The notes below the pieces were generated by a model. The model was given only the letters and a program-made list of their open reading frames with translations, did no database searches and was not told where the DNA came from. Position numbers and translations under genes: made by a program. 64,000 nucleotides of DNA from Paenibacillus sp. J45TS6 (lineage in GTDB: Bacteria; Bacillota; Bacilli; Paenibacillales; Paenibacillaceae), in NCBI RefSeq assembly GCF_018403285.1, contig NZ_BOSJ01000002.1:372001-436000 (forward strand), read 5' to 3'. Within the stretch, counting starts at the first letter, position 1; each line of letters starts with the position of its first letter. This document shows positions 8,929-17,227 of the stretch, piece by piece.

Positions 8929-8943
8929 TGATAATGATTATCA
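8929..8943. promoter_or_regulatory. Fur box upstream of the AraC regulator
   Basis: TGATAATGATTATCA, identical to the 7-1-7 consensus and to the box before the binding-protein gene. It lies 25 nt upstream of the AraC-gene ATG, so the activator is probably iron-repressed as well. Confidence 0.92.
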
Positions 8944-9016
8944 ATATCATAAACAGAGTTTATCATACTTTTCTGTTTAACAGTGATTTAATTCTCACTT
9001 TTTTTGTAAAATTAAA

Positions 9017-9060
9017 AAGCCCGGCCTTACAGCGAGTGGTTCACTGTATTTTCCGGGCTT
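9017..9060 (-). terminator. Intrinsic terminator of the siderophore esterase gene
   Basis: Arms AAGCCCGG (9017-9024) and CCGGGCTT (9053-9060), with an inner stem around TACAG/CTGTA. On the minus strand the hairpin is followed by TTTTTAAT. Confidence 0.85.
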
Positions 9061-9095
9061 CATTTTATGAGTTTTCTCATCTATCTCTTGATATG

Positions 9096-9938
9096 TTAGT
9101 CCGTTTCCTCTTGTGCCCACCCATTAAATCGCAAAGCTCTATTAATGAGTACAGGTACAATGGACAGATGATTCTCAGCCTCAAAGGCTTGATAAGCTAC
9201 ATGCACTCCAAACTCTTCAAGCTTGCTTAATCTCTCCGCCTGCTCCTCTGCGTTTCTGACCATCGGTACTTTCAGATTTCCTTCCCGTTCCCCTACCGCA
9301 ATCAGCACCCGGGTATTCAGTTTATGTCTACCCTTGTTAACCTCCTCCAGCCATTTCTGTTCCTGCTGACGTAAATACATCTCATTCCAGTGAATGGACG
9401 GACTGCCTGCAATGTAAGTGTGAAAAGAATGAGGTCTAGCAAAGAGCATATGCAGTACAAAAAGTCCGCCGAGCGAGTGTCCCACAATCATCTGTCTGCT
9501 CGAATCAACCGGGTACCGGCTTTCTACCAACGGCTTTAGTTGATCTTCTACAAATGACATAAAATCCAGTGCTCCACCCTGCTCGGGAAGCGTCCTTCCA
9601 AACGGAAGTTCCGGTAAATCCTTTTCCGGTGCAGGCATCGTAAAATCATAGTGGCGTTTGGCCGGAAAAGGAGCTTCTACGTTGTATCCAATGCCAACCA
9701 CAATAGCAGGCACTACACCGGTTTTTTCCGGCCTTAAGGACTGAATACGCACCATCTCCGCCGTCATCGTAAAGGTGCTGTTTCCATCAAGTGTATAAAT
9801 GATGGGAAATCCAGAGGCGGGCACTTTTCCGCTCGGTTGGTAAATCTGTACTCGATACTCCTGTCCATTTATGCTTGAAGTGACAGACCATTCATCGGTT
9901 CCCGCTAAGGTCACGTTTTTCATTGAAGTGTTCTCCAT
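9096..9938 (-). CDS. Siderophore-esterase-like alpha/beta hydrolase (BesA/IroE type)
   Basis: Alpha/beta-hydrolase of the putative-esterase family (Fes/IroE/BesA). It has the N-terminal stretch FPIIYTLDGNSTFTM, the nucleophile elbow GHSLGG (Ser), AGSPSIHW after it, and a late AENHLS that supplies the catalytic His. In B. subtilis BesA hydrolyses ferri-bacillibactin to release iron; that role fits this neighbourhood. The frame is open from a GTG at 9956, but the ATG at 9938 has AAAGGGGAG 7 nt upstream and is preferred (280 residues). No signal peptide, so cytoplasmic. I see no Fur box before it, so its iron control is not shown by the sequence. Confidence 0.8.
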   Translation of the reverse strand: MENTSMKNVTLAGTDEWSVTSSINGQEYRVQIYQPSGKVPASGFPIIYTLDGNSTFTMTAEMVRIQSLRPEKTGVVPAIVVGIGYNVEAPFPAKRHYDFTMPAPEKDLPELPFGRTLPEQGGALDFMSFVEDQLKPLVESRYPVDSSRQMIVGHSLGGLFVLHMLFARPHSFHTYIAGSPSIHWNEMYLRQQEQKWLEEVNKGRHKLNTRVLIAVGEREGNLKVPMVRNAEEQAERLSKLEEFGVHVAYQAFEAENHLSIVPVLINRALRFNGWAQEETD

Positions 9939-10045
9939 TCTATTCTCCCCTTTCACGCTTGCCTTACCTTGTTTTTCGCATTATATTGCACTGATAAGCC
10001 AAAGGGACATGGATATTCTCCGGAAAAATATCAGTAAGACCTAAG

Positions 10046-10077
10046 AAAGGACCCCACTAATCTTAGTGGAGTCCTTT
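10046..10077 (-). terminator. Intrinsic terminator of the stalk-domain lipoprotein gene
   Basis: Fifteen-base arms (10046-10060, 10063-10077) with one mismatch and a 2-base loop; it lies just after the stop at 10109 on the minus strand. Confidence 0.85.
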
Positions 10078-10108
10078 TCATAAACTATATCTGCCGCCTA
10101 ATTAAAAA

Positions 10109-11620
10109 CTAGTTACGCTGAACGGAATAACCTTCCTCTTCCACAGTTACACTAGCTCCGAGTGCATCAGCAATGGAACGAAGCGGTACATAAATCGTCC
10201 CTTGAGCTGTGTAAGGTGCTTGCGGCAATGTAACTGCCTTCCCATTGATTGTGGCTTTTTTCGAGCCTAGTGTATAGGTCGATTGCTCAAGTGTAAGATC
10301 ATTAATTACGGTGAGTTGTTTAGAGCCTTTTGTCCATTTCACTTCTGCATCGAAATGTTCAGCAAAGTAACGGAGAGGAACAAATGCAGTCCCTTTTACA
10401 TTTTCTGCTCCGTACACTGGGTCATTTGACTCCAGGTAAAGATAAGAAGTTGTCATGCCGGATTGCAAAAGCAGATCATATACCGGCTTCGTTCCTTCAA
10501 AGTTACGAAGCATCTGACCTGTTGTCACCTCTCCAAAGAGTGGATCAAGGTACCCTTTAGAAAGGTCAACTTGATCAGCCGTTACTTTTCCGCCAAAATT
10601 CCATGATTCAGCATCGCTTGTAACTCTAACCTCTGAAACGGGGATATCTTTAGAAACAGGGAGTGCAACCGTTAGTTCCATATTGCTCTTCCGTGCATTC
10701 AGATCCTTATCGAAGTAATAATTCACAACAAGACTACTCTTATCACTAAAGACGGTTTTCATCTCTGGAGTTTCCGTGAGCATCTTGTCAATCTCTGTAT
10801 CGATCGTCTTCACATATTCATCAAGAAGACCTTTAATCATGCCATAATAAATTGTTACTGCTTCTTCTTTGGTAGCAGGCAAGATTCCCTCTGCTAATCC
10901 TTCTGCTCCTTCTATCTCTTGGTAAGAGGAGAACACTACCTTAACCGCATCATAAATATCTCCAATTAGTTGTTTCAAGCCGTTCTCATCCTGTGCAATA
11001 CTGCTGAGGAAAGGACGTACCATCTTGAGTACTTCTGCTCCGCTAATCTCAGCATGAAGTTTTGTAAGATTCAGTTTCTCTCCATTTACCGTTGCTTCTT
11101 CTTGACCTACCGAGATCTTATTCGGATTAGGAAGATGCTTGACGATAAAACTGGCTACATTCCATATCGCATCTTCCATCTGCTTATTGTATGCCGTCAT
11201 ATCTGGAAGAGACGGATCTAGTGCGTATGAAAGATAGATTGGCTGCTTTGCTCCTTCTATTTGCAGGGCAGCTCCTTTTTCATCCAAACTCAAAAGGAAG
11301 GGGATTTCTGCTTTCTGATAATGAACTTTCCCCTTAATGGAAGCAGTATCCTTATCTTCTACTTTTGCACTATCAATATATAGAGAAAATGAATTGATAA
11401 GTTCAATGATGGCGAGATCTTCTTCCGATGCATTTGCTGAAGGGGTAACTTTTACCTGTAAAGTCTCTTTTGTCTCACTGGATTGATACATACGATCTTT
11501 ACTTCCAAGTAGAGCTGAGCTTACATCCAGTCCACCAACAGCCTGACATCCGGTAAGGATAACAAGCAAAAGAGCTAGTGGTGCGGCGAACCATTTTAAC
11601 TTCTTACGAATTCGAATCAT
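10109..11620 (-). CDS. Secreted lipoprotein with C-terminal copper-amine-oxidase-N-like stalk domain
   Basis: The signal peptide ends in lipobox LTGC (Cys25), so the product is a membrane-anchored exported lipoprotein of 503 residues. The middle part (about residues 30-370) has no fold that I recognise. The last 110 residues match the copper amine oxidase N-terminal 'stalk' domain common in Paenibacillus exported proteins: AFVPLRYFAEHFDAEVKW, NGKAVTLPQAPY and IYVPLRSIADALGA. That domain is not itself a copper site; it is thought to be a surface or wall-associated module. The gene has its own promoter and terminator. A separate secreted protein with the same domain follows at 11944-13515. Function unknown. 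Confidence 0.8.
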   Translation of the reverse strand: MIRIRKKLKWFAAPLALLLVILTGCQAVGGLDVSSALLGSKDRMYQSSETKETLQVKVTPSANASEEDLAIIELINSFSLYIDSAKVEDKDTASIKGKVHYQKAEIPFLLSLDEKGAALQIEGAKQPIYLSYALDPSLPDMTAYNKQMEDAIWNVASFIVKHLPNPNKISVGQEEATVNGEKLNLTKLHAEISGAEVLKMVRPFLSSIAQDENGLKQLIGDIYDAVKVVFSSYQEIEGAEGLAEGILPATKEEAVTIYYGMIKGLLDEYVKTIDTEIDKMLTETPEMKTVFSDKSSLVVNYYFDKDLNARKSNMELTVALPVSKDIPVSEVRVTSDAESWNFGGKVTADQVDLSKGYLDPLFGEVTTGQMLRNFEGTKPVYDLLLQSGMTTSYLYLESNDPVYGAENVKGTAFVPLRYFAEHFDAEVKWTKGSKQLTVINDLTLEQSTYTLGSKKATINGKAVTLPQAPYTAQGTIYVPLRSIADALGASVTVEEEGYSVQRN

Positions 11621-11664
11621 ATTCTCCTCCTCGATCTTGGTATTGAAGTTTACATCCAGATCTT

Positions 11665-11693
11665 ATCTTACATAGAAAGGTAATATATGTAAA
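11665..11693 (-). promoter_or_regulatory. Promoter of the stalk-domain lipoprotein gene with inverted repeat in the spacer
   Basis: On the minus strand -35 TTTACA (11688-11693) and -10 TAAGAT (11665-11670) are 17 bp apart. Seven-base inverted arms TTACATA (11669-11675) and TATGTAA (11686-11692) fill the spacer, a plausible repressor site. The rest of the gap 11694-11914 is AT-rich and shows nothing else. Confidence 0.5.
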
Positions 11694-11914
11694 CCCTTGA
11701 TTATTTTTTCACATTCTATGACATGTTGTTCGACAAATTGGGACAACATTGATGGGCAAACCCAGGCTAGATATATAAATATGACGAATACCTATGAAAA
11801 TAAATGATTTTTGTAGTTTCTATAAAAAGAGAATACACCAAGGCAAACACCTATTTTCCTGTTCTAGAAAATTAATAATTATTAGTATTCTTTTATCGAT
11901 CTACGTACAGAAAG

Positions 11915-11938
11915 AACCCCCGTACATAGACGGGGGTT
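11915..11938 (-). terminator. Intrinsic terminator of the LRR protein gene
   Basis: Nine-base arms AACCCCCGT (11915-11923) and ACGGGGGTT (11930-11938) with a 6-base loop. The following T tract on the minus strand is short (TTCTTTCT). Confidence 0.7.
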
Positions 11939-11943
11939 TAAGC

Positions 11944-13515
11944 TTATTTATCCGCAAAGATAAGTGTTGTTTTTGAGTTGTTTATATAGCCCACTTTCGT
12001 TCCGAGCTGTTCGGATACAAAACGGAGGGGAATACAGGTCACTCCACTCTTCAGCATCAGCGGAGCATCATAGAGTGTAGTCTTGCCATTTACCTTCACT
12101 TGTCTGTTACCAACAGTCCAACGGATGGACGTATCATTCTTCTGAATGGTTACCTCTTTCTTCTTTTGATCCCATGTAACATCGGCTCCAAGCTGCTCTG
12201 ATATAAAACGAAGGGGGACATAAGTACGTCCTTTTTCAAGAAAAGGAGCAACTCGAAGTAAATAAGGCCCATCCCCGATATAGGCTGTTTTCGAACCTTC
12301 CTGAAGACGCTGGTATTTCCCCTGCGGAGTAACATCTTCCGGGTTCCCTCCAAGTTCAGTGAACAAACTCCATGTATTCGATCCATAAGTTAGATCAAGA
12401 TAATTATCTTTTAGATTAAGCCCGTAATAAGGAGGTTCTCCCGATGATCCTTGCCGAGTATAGGTAAACTGTTGATTCTGGATCGGCTTCAGGTCCCAAA
12501 CCAGATTACTGGATAGATTTAAACTCTGAATATGGTTCAAATGTTGTAAAGGTTCAAGATTAAAAATTAGATTCTTGGAAACATCCAGATTCGTTAGCGA
12601 TTTTAGATCCTTCAGTGGTTCTAGGCTTGTTATCTGATTATCAGAAGCGTTTAGATCGGTGAGCTGCTGCAGATCTTGAATAGGAGTAAGACTGTTTAGC
12701 TGTAAGCCTGACAGATCTAGAATCTCAAGATTCGTAAGATGACTCATATTTTGCAGCTCGTCTATATTGGACAATGGATTATGTGCAAGCTTCAGACTGA
12801 CAATGGATCTAGGTAACTCATTTATGTAGGTTGCATCTGTTATCTGGTTTTGATTAAGATCGAGAATTTGCAGATTTGGAAGCTTGGTAAGAACGGATAT
12901 ATTTTTAATTTGGTTAGAGGGAGCGAGCAGTTCCTTTAGTGATGTCATGTTTACTAAAGGTTCTATACTTTCAATTTTATTAAAATTGATGTCTAGCGCA
13001 CGTAAGGATGCCGCTCCTGACAGACCATCTAAACTTGTGATCTGATTTCCTCCAGCATAAAGTGTATGTAACCTTGGAAAGTTACGGGTCACACCGAGTG
13101 ATGTAATTGCATTATTGCTTACAATAAGTCGTTCCATCTGTGTGTTTTTCTCAAGTGGTTCTATGGAACTGACATAGTTATTCGTAACATCGACTTCCCG
13201 CAGGGTTGTTATCTCTTTGAGCGGTGACAAATCTTCGACCTGGTTATATGGAATCCGCAGATGTGTGAGGTGAACTGCATGCTCCAGCCCGGAAAGACTT
13301 CGAATTCCCGATGAAGGAAGGTCAATCACCGTTAATTTCTCCAAATCACTTACCGTGAGTTCCTCATCTTGTGCTTTATTCAGGATCATCTTTAGACCAT
13401 TGTCCAAGTATGGGTCTGTTACTAGACCTTGCCCAGCAGCATATAGATATGTGTCTTGTCCTCCCCAGCCCATCGCAAATAAAAACGTAAGTACAATGGT
13501 TATTACCCTCTTCAT
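11944..13515 (-). CDS. Secreted leucine-rich-repeat protein with C-terminal stalk domain
   Basis: A signal peptide (about residues 1-27, basic MKR then a hydrophobic core) precedes an N-terminal cap and about twelve internalin-type leucine-rich repeats (about residues 60-350). Typical units read NLEILDLSGLQLNSLTPIQD and SLTNLDVSKNLIFNLEPLQ, spaced about 22 residues. The C-terminal 110 residues are a copper-amine-oxidase-N-like stalk domain (YVPLRFISEQLGADVTWD, then CIPLRFVSEQLGTKVGY). No LPXTG motif or SLH repeat is present. LRR domains mediate protein or glycan binding, so a surface-binding role is plausible but the partner is unknown. Single gene, divergent from the multicopper oxidase. Confidence 0.85.
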   Translation of the reverse strand: MKRVITIVLTFLFAMGWGGQDTYLYAAGQGLVTDPYLDNGLKMILNKAQDEELTVSDLEKLTVIDLPSSGIRSLSGLEHAVHLTHLRIPYNQVEDLSPLKEITTLREVDVTNNYVSSIEPLEKNTQMERLIVSNNAITSLGVTRNFPRLHTLYAGGNQITSLDGLSGAASLRALDINFNKIESIEPLVNMTSLKELLAPSNQIKNISVLTKLPNLQILDLNQNQITDATYINELPRSIVSLKLAHNPLSNIDELQNMSHLTNLEILDLSGLQLNSLTPIQDLQQLTDLNASDNQITSLEPLKDLKSLTNLDVSKNLIFNLEPLQHLNHIQSLNLSSNLVWDLKPIQNQQFTYTRQGSSGEPPYYGLNLKDNYLDLTYGSNTWSLFTELGGNPEDVTPQGKYQRLQEGSKTAYIGDGPYLLRVAPFLEKGRTYVPLRFISEQLGADVTWDQKKKEVTIQKNDTSIRWTVGNRQVKVNGKTTLYDAPLMLKSGVTCIPLRFVSEQLGTKVGYINNSKTTLIFADK

Positions 13516-13693
13516 TCCCCGTATCCTCCCCTTTATAACTGTACTTTCTATTCTTATACGTACTCGAATTCCTATATAGGAGACTAATATCCTTATGTTT
13601 AAGCCATAATTTAATAATAAGACGAAAAGTAGAGAACCTATGTTTCAAACATCCCTCTACCCTTTACCCAGATCGAGATGAAAGGAATACATT

Positions 13694-15058
13694 ATGAGAA
13701 AAATATTCAATAAATTTCTATATATATGTTTAGTTTCCCTGCTGCTAGCGCTGTTGTTTCTTCCTGTGGTGAGCCCTTTATTTCATGAGTCAGATCAGGC
13801 AATTCCTTCTTCTACTGTTGCAGACCCCGAGCAGAAGGATGAAATACCTGCGGTTAAACAATTCCACCTCTATGCAACAGATGGTACTCTTGTATTGCCG
13901 GACGGAACTTCCGTTTATGTATGGGGTTATAGTGAGAAAAACGAGAAAGGATCGGCAACTTATCCTGCCCCTACCTTGACTGTTAACGAAGACGACAAAG
14001 TAGAAGTAACTCTTACTAATATCGGCACTGCCAAGAAAGGAATAAAGAGGGTAGGCCATACCATTCATTTTCATGGTCTAGATACAGATCAAGCGAATGA
14101 TGGTGTTCCTCATACCTCAAAAGATCTGCTCGTAGGTGAAAGCTTCACCTATCAATTTCAGGCGAAACATGCGGGGACGTATTTCTATCACTGTCATGTC
14201 GATACGGTAGAACACTTGCAGATGGGGATGACAGGTGCCTTCATTGTCCAAGCAAAAGACGGAATAAAAACAGCTTGGACCAGTGGACCTGCTTTTACAA
14301 AAGAGTATACCTTTATGCTGAACGAGATTGACCCTGTGTGGCACAAAGCCGTGGAAGAAGGTAAAAAATATGATCGAACCACCTTCCATCCCACCTACTT
14401 CACCATCAACGGAAAAGCCTATCCTGATACAGAGAAAGACCCAGCGACCATGATTGACGGAAAACTCGGAGACAAAGTGCTTGTACGTCTCATTAATACG
14501 GGGTATCAAGCTCACGCTATGCACCTGCATGGATTTCATTTTGAAGTGATTGCTTCCGATGGAAGACCGCTGGCTTCGCCGCTGATCAAAGACACGGTTA
14601 ATGTGGGGCCTGGAGAACGATACGATCTGCTCATTACTTTCGATCAAGATGGCTCATATCCTTTCCATAGCCATAACATTATCGACAATACGAACAATGG
14701 CATTTACCCTGGCGGGATGCATACGATGGTCCAAGTCACTAAGGATGGGAAAACACCGGCAGGTACACATTATCATCAACATACAGATACCATTCCTGAA
14801 GAAATCAGAGAGGGAACTACCGTTGTTATCAGCGATATGCGTTACTCCATTCCAGAACTCAAAGTGAAGCAAGGAACGACCGTCACTTGGATTAACAACG
14901 ACCCTATGTTTCATACCGTAACTTCTATAGATGATAAATTTGATTCTCGTCATATCGAACCTGGTAAGCAGTACTCCTATACTTTCCAGGAAAAGGGAAC
15001 CTTTCCCTACTACTGTGCCACGCATCCTAGTATGGAGGCAAGTGTTATTGTAGAATAA
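13694..15058 (+). CDS. Multicopper oxidase fused to a C-terminal plastocyanin-like domain
   Basis: An N-terminal membrane anchor or signal (residues 5-30) precedes three cupredoxin domains. Domain 1 (about 55-185) has HTIHFHG (His125, His127) and FYHCHVDTVEHLQMGM (His166, Cys167, His168, Met179), the type-1 copper plus bridging ligands. Domain 2 (about 200-350) has HAMHLHGFHFEV and PFHSHN, where Ser replaces the type-1 Cys, as expected for a two-domain oxidase with one type-1 site per chain. Domain 3 (about 375-454) is plastocyanin-like with His407, Cys441, His444 and Met447. The extra cupredoxin probably passes electrons to or from the oxidase. Likely extracytoplasmic. Substrate (metal, phenol or nitrite) is not shown. 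AAAGGA precedes the ATG. Confidence 0.9.
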   Translation: MRKIFNKFLYICLVSLLLALLFLPVVSPLFHESDQAIPSSTVADPEQKDEIPAVKQFHLYATDGTLVLPDGTSVYVWGYSEKNEKGSATYPAPTLTVNEDDKVEVTLTNIGTAKKGIKRVGHTIHFHGLDTDQANDGVPHTSKDLLVGESFTYQFQAKHAGTYFYHCHVDTVEHLQMGMTGAFIVQAKDGIKTAWTSGPAFTKEYTFMLNEIDPVWHKAVEEGKKYDRTTFHPTYFTINGKAYPDTEKDPATMIDGKLGDKVLVRLINTGYQAHAMHLHGFHFEVIASDGRPLASPLIKDTVNVGPGERYDLLITFDQDGSYPFHSHNIIDNTNNGIYPGGMHTMVQVTKDGKTPAGTHYHQHTDTIPEEIREGTTVVISDMRYSIPELKVKQGTTVTWINNDPMFHTVTSIDDKFDSRHIEPGKQYSYTFQEKGTFPYYCATHPSMEASVIVE

Positions 15059-15063
15059 CAAAA

Positions 15064-15097
15064 AATCGCCTGCTCAAACGTGTGGGAGCAGGCGATT
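15064..15097. terminator. Intrinsic terminator after the multicopper oxidase
   Basis: Perfect 12-base arms AATCGCCTGCTC (15064-15075) and GAGCAGGCGATT (15086-15097). The trailing T tract on the plus strand is interrupted. It may also serve the small gene that converges from the right. Confidence 0.85.
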
Positions 15098-15108
15098 GTT
15101 CTATTTGC

Positions 15109-15145
15109 TTACTTATTTTACTTACTTATTTTACTTACTTATTTG
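15109..15145. repeat. 13-bp tandem repeat, 2.8 copies
   Basis: The unit TTACTTATTTTAC occurs at 15109-15121 and 15122-15134, and 10 bases of a third copy follow from 15135. The third copy overlaps the stop codon of the 32-residue minus-strand gene. Confidence 0.9.
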
Positions 15146-15237
15146 CCTTCCGTTTCGAATGAATCTGGCTCATCATCACGGATCGCCTTATCTTCTTCAT
15201 TCTCGTTCGGATCTGTATTTTTCATCAGCTTTACCAT
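15139..15237 (-). CDS. Small acidic protein of 32 residues, unknown function
   Basis: A short frame beginning MVKLMKNTDPNENEEDK and ending in ETEGK, with a Shine-Dalgarno (GAGGGA) 6 nt before the ATG. The product is highly charged, with about 12 acidic residues and no hydrophobic segment, so a soluble, probably disordered peptide. A second in-frame ATG at codon 5 is possible. It lies alone between the oxidase and bceR, convergent with the oxidase. The ribosome site and the non-random, hydrophilic composition argue for a real gene. I do not recognise the family. Confidence 0.55.
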   Translation of the reverse strand: MVKLMKNTDPNENEEDKAIRDDEPDSFETEGK

Positions 15238-15440
15238 CGAAATCCCTCTTTTCAAAGATAGATTTTTAGTAACTTATCTTCTTTATATGTAACCTCATAT
15301 TCCGTTCTCTTAAACATACGACCCAGCTGCTCTTCTTCTTACATATCGGTAAAATCACATCGTTCTCTTTTAAGGAAGAGGCTTTTTCGGTTACACTTGC
15401 CCTAGGAGATCTAACTTGTCAGAAAGCGCGGTGACACTCT

Positions 15441-16130
15441 TTGTTTACAATTATGCTTATTGAAGATGATGCGACCCTTTTTAGTGAAATCAAGGAACGG
15501 CTTGCTCAGTGGTCATATAACGTATATGGAGTACAGGATTTTAATCAGGTATTTCAAGAGTTCACAGCAATAAAACCCGACCTTGTTATCATCGATATCC
15601 AGCTTCCGAAATTTGATGGTTTTCACTGGTGCCGGATTATCCGGTCCCATTCGAATGTGCCGATTATTTTTCTCTCCTCCAGGGATCACCCAACCGATAT
15701 GGTTATGTCCATGCAGCTCGGAGCCGACGATTTTGTACAGAAACCTTTTCACTTTGATGTTCTCATTGCCAAAATACAGGCTACCCTTAGACGGGTTTAT
15801 AATTATAATACCGAGCGCATTGAACTGCGGACCTGGCGCGGAGCCACCATTGAGTATGTCAAAAATACAATCTCCAATGAACAAGGTTCGATCGACCTCA
15901 CTAAAAATGAAATGTTCATTCTCAAAATTTTAACCGAGCATAAAAACCAGATTGTCAGCAGAGAAAAACTCATCCAAAACCTATGGGATCATGAACACTT
16001 TGTCAGCGATAATACCCTGACGGTGAATGTGAATCGGCTGCGTAAGAAACTCGAAACGATTGGCCTGGATATCTATATTGAGACAAAAGTGGGACAAGGA
16101 TATATCGCTACGGAAGAGGTCAGCGTATGA
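15441..16130 (+). CDS. bceR: BceR, response regulator of bacitracin resistance
   Basis: OmpR-type response regulator of 229 residues. The receiver domain has acidic pocket EDD (8-10) and phospho-acceptor Asp52 in IIDIQLPKFDGFHWC; the C-terminal winged helix contains LTKNEMFILKIL and SDNTLTVNVNRLRKKL. It is very close to B. subtilis BceR throughout. The start is a TTG behind a weak GGTGA; this gives the family N-terminus MFTIMLIEDD. The stop overlaps the kinase start (ATGA), so they are coupled. Phosphorylated BceR activates the adjacent bceAB transporter operon. Confidence 0.93.
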   Translation: MFTIMLIEDDATLFSEIKERLAQWSYNVYGVQDFNQVFQEFTAIKPDLVIIDIQLPKFDGFHWCRIIRSHSNVPIIFLSSRDHPTDMVMSMQLGADDFVQKPFHFDVLIAKIQATLRRVYNYNTERIELRTWRGATIEYVKNTISNEQGSIDLTKNEMFILKILTEHKNQIVSREKLIQNLWDHEHFVSDNTLTVNVNRLRKKLETIGLDIYIETKVGQGYIATEEVSV

Positions 16131-17131
16131 TCTGGACCTTTCTTAAAGAACGCAGAACTTGGCTTCTTCTTTTATTGTCTATACAGCTGATCATTCTGTT
16201 TATTTCCTATATCGATAATACAATTCCATTTATGTCGATGCTGTACATTGTTCTTCTTCTCACCCTCCTGTGCACCTGCTTTGTGGTGCTGCGGTACACG
16301 AAAGAGACGAAATTCTATGCAAATATGAAGAATTGGGATCACACCTATGATCTCGCTGAACTACGTAGTGCGGACAGCCCTTTTGAGCAGATTGTTCTGG
16401 ACGCTGTCACTTTACAGACCGAACGTTACAAACGCGAAACTTCTCATCATTATATGCTCCTTGAACAGGAAAAGGACGAGCTGCTCTCCTGGATCCATGA
16501 AGTCAAAACACCGCTGACGGCGATGCAGCTGATGATCGATCGGCTTCCCGATGAGACCCTGCAAAGACAACTGATGTATGAATGGCTGCGAATTCATCAC
16601 CTGCTCGACCAGCAGCTGCACCAGAAGCGAATTCCTTTTATTCAAAATGATCTATACATTGAAGTTTCTGAGCTCGAGCCCATCATCTACCAAGAAATTC
16701 GGACCTTGAAATCCTGGTGTATTCAAAAAGGAATCGGTTTTGATGTTTCTCTGACAGAAACGAGTGTACTGACCGATGCCAAATGGCTTGGCTTTATCCT
16801 CAGACAGCTGATTACCAATGCAGTAAAATACAGTGCATCCTCCGATATTCTTATTGAGAGTTCACGCCTAGATGATCATGTTGTACTTACAATCCAAGAT
16901 GCAGGCAGAGGTATTGATCCAAAAGATCTGCCTCGTATTTATGAGCGAGGATTTACTTCCACAACGCATCATGAAGACAGCGCCTCTACGGGAATGGGCT
17001 TATATCTTGCAAAACAAGTGGCGGATTCGCTGCACATTCGCATGAACGTTTCTTCTGTACTTGGAGAAGGTACGACTTTTACATTGACCTTCCCTAGAAA
17101 AAATGAATTTGTACGTATTACGGGCATGTGA
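16127..17131 (+). CDS. bceS: BceS, intramembrane-sensing histidine kinase
   Basis: A 334-residue kinase with two membrane helices near the N-terminus (about 12-30 and 36-57) separated by only a few residues, the hallmark of intramembrane-sensing kinases that lack an extracellular sensor. The phospho-acceptor His124 lies in SWIHEVKTPLTAMQL; the ATPase domain has QLITNAVKYS (N box), DAGRGI and GMGLYLAKQVADSL. In B. subtilis BceS cannot sense bacitracin itself but reads the transport flux of BceAB, encoded just downstream. Overlaps bceR by 4 nt. Its stop codon sits inside the inverted repeat proposed as the BceR box. Confidence 0.93.
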   Translation: MIWTFLKERRTWLLLLLSIQLIILFISYIDNTIPFMSMLYIVLLLTLLCTCFVVLRYTKETKFYANMKNWDHTYDLAELRSADSPFEQIVLDAVTLQTERYKRETSHHYMLLEQEKDELLSWIHEVKTPLTAMQLMIDRLPDETLQRQLMYEWLRIHHLLDQQLHQKRIPFIQNDLYIEVSELEPIIYQEIRTLKSWCIQKGIGFDVSLTETSVLTDAKWLGFILRQLITNAVKYSASSDILIESSRLDDHVVLTIQDAGRGIDPKDLPRIYERGFTSTTHHEDSASTGMGLYLAKQVADSLHIRMNVSSVLGEGTTFTLTFPRKNEFVRITGM

Positions 17132-17147
17132 CAACATCGTCACATGC
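17124..17147. promoter_or_regulatory. Inverted repeat overlapping the bceS stop: candidate BceR box (or terminator)
   Basis: Perfect 9-base arms GCATGTGAC (17124-17132) and GTCACATGC (17139-17147). The core TGAC-N6-GTCA agrees with my recollection of BceR-type operators. It lies upstream of bceA; a -10-like TATGAT is at 17196-17201 with no good -35, as for an activated promoter. TTTTGT follows, so termination is an alternative role. Confidence 0.55.
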
Positions 17148-17227
17148 TTTTGTATATTGTTCGTTAAATCGAAGGAAAGCCGGCTCCGCTTTTATTATGA
17201 TAGGTACATAACAAAGGAGTGAGTGAA

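Noticed and set aside
11794-11976. 60-residue plus-strand frame in the gap 11621-11943
   Set aside because: It crosses the terminator of the LRR gene and overlaps its 3' end; no support as a gene.
10109-13515. Copper amine oxidases
   Set aside because: Only the N-terminal-like stalk domain is present; there is no topaquinone catalytic domain.
14117-14647. 176-residue minus-strand frame inside the multicopper oxidase
   Set aside because: Antisense shadow of a well-supported gene; no ribosome site and no recognisable domain.
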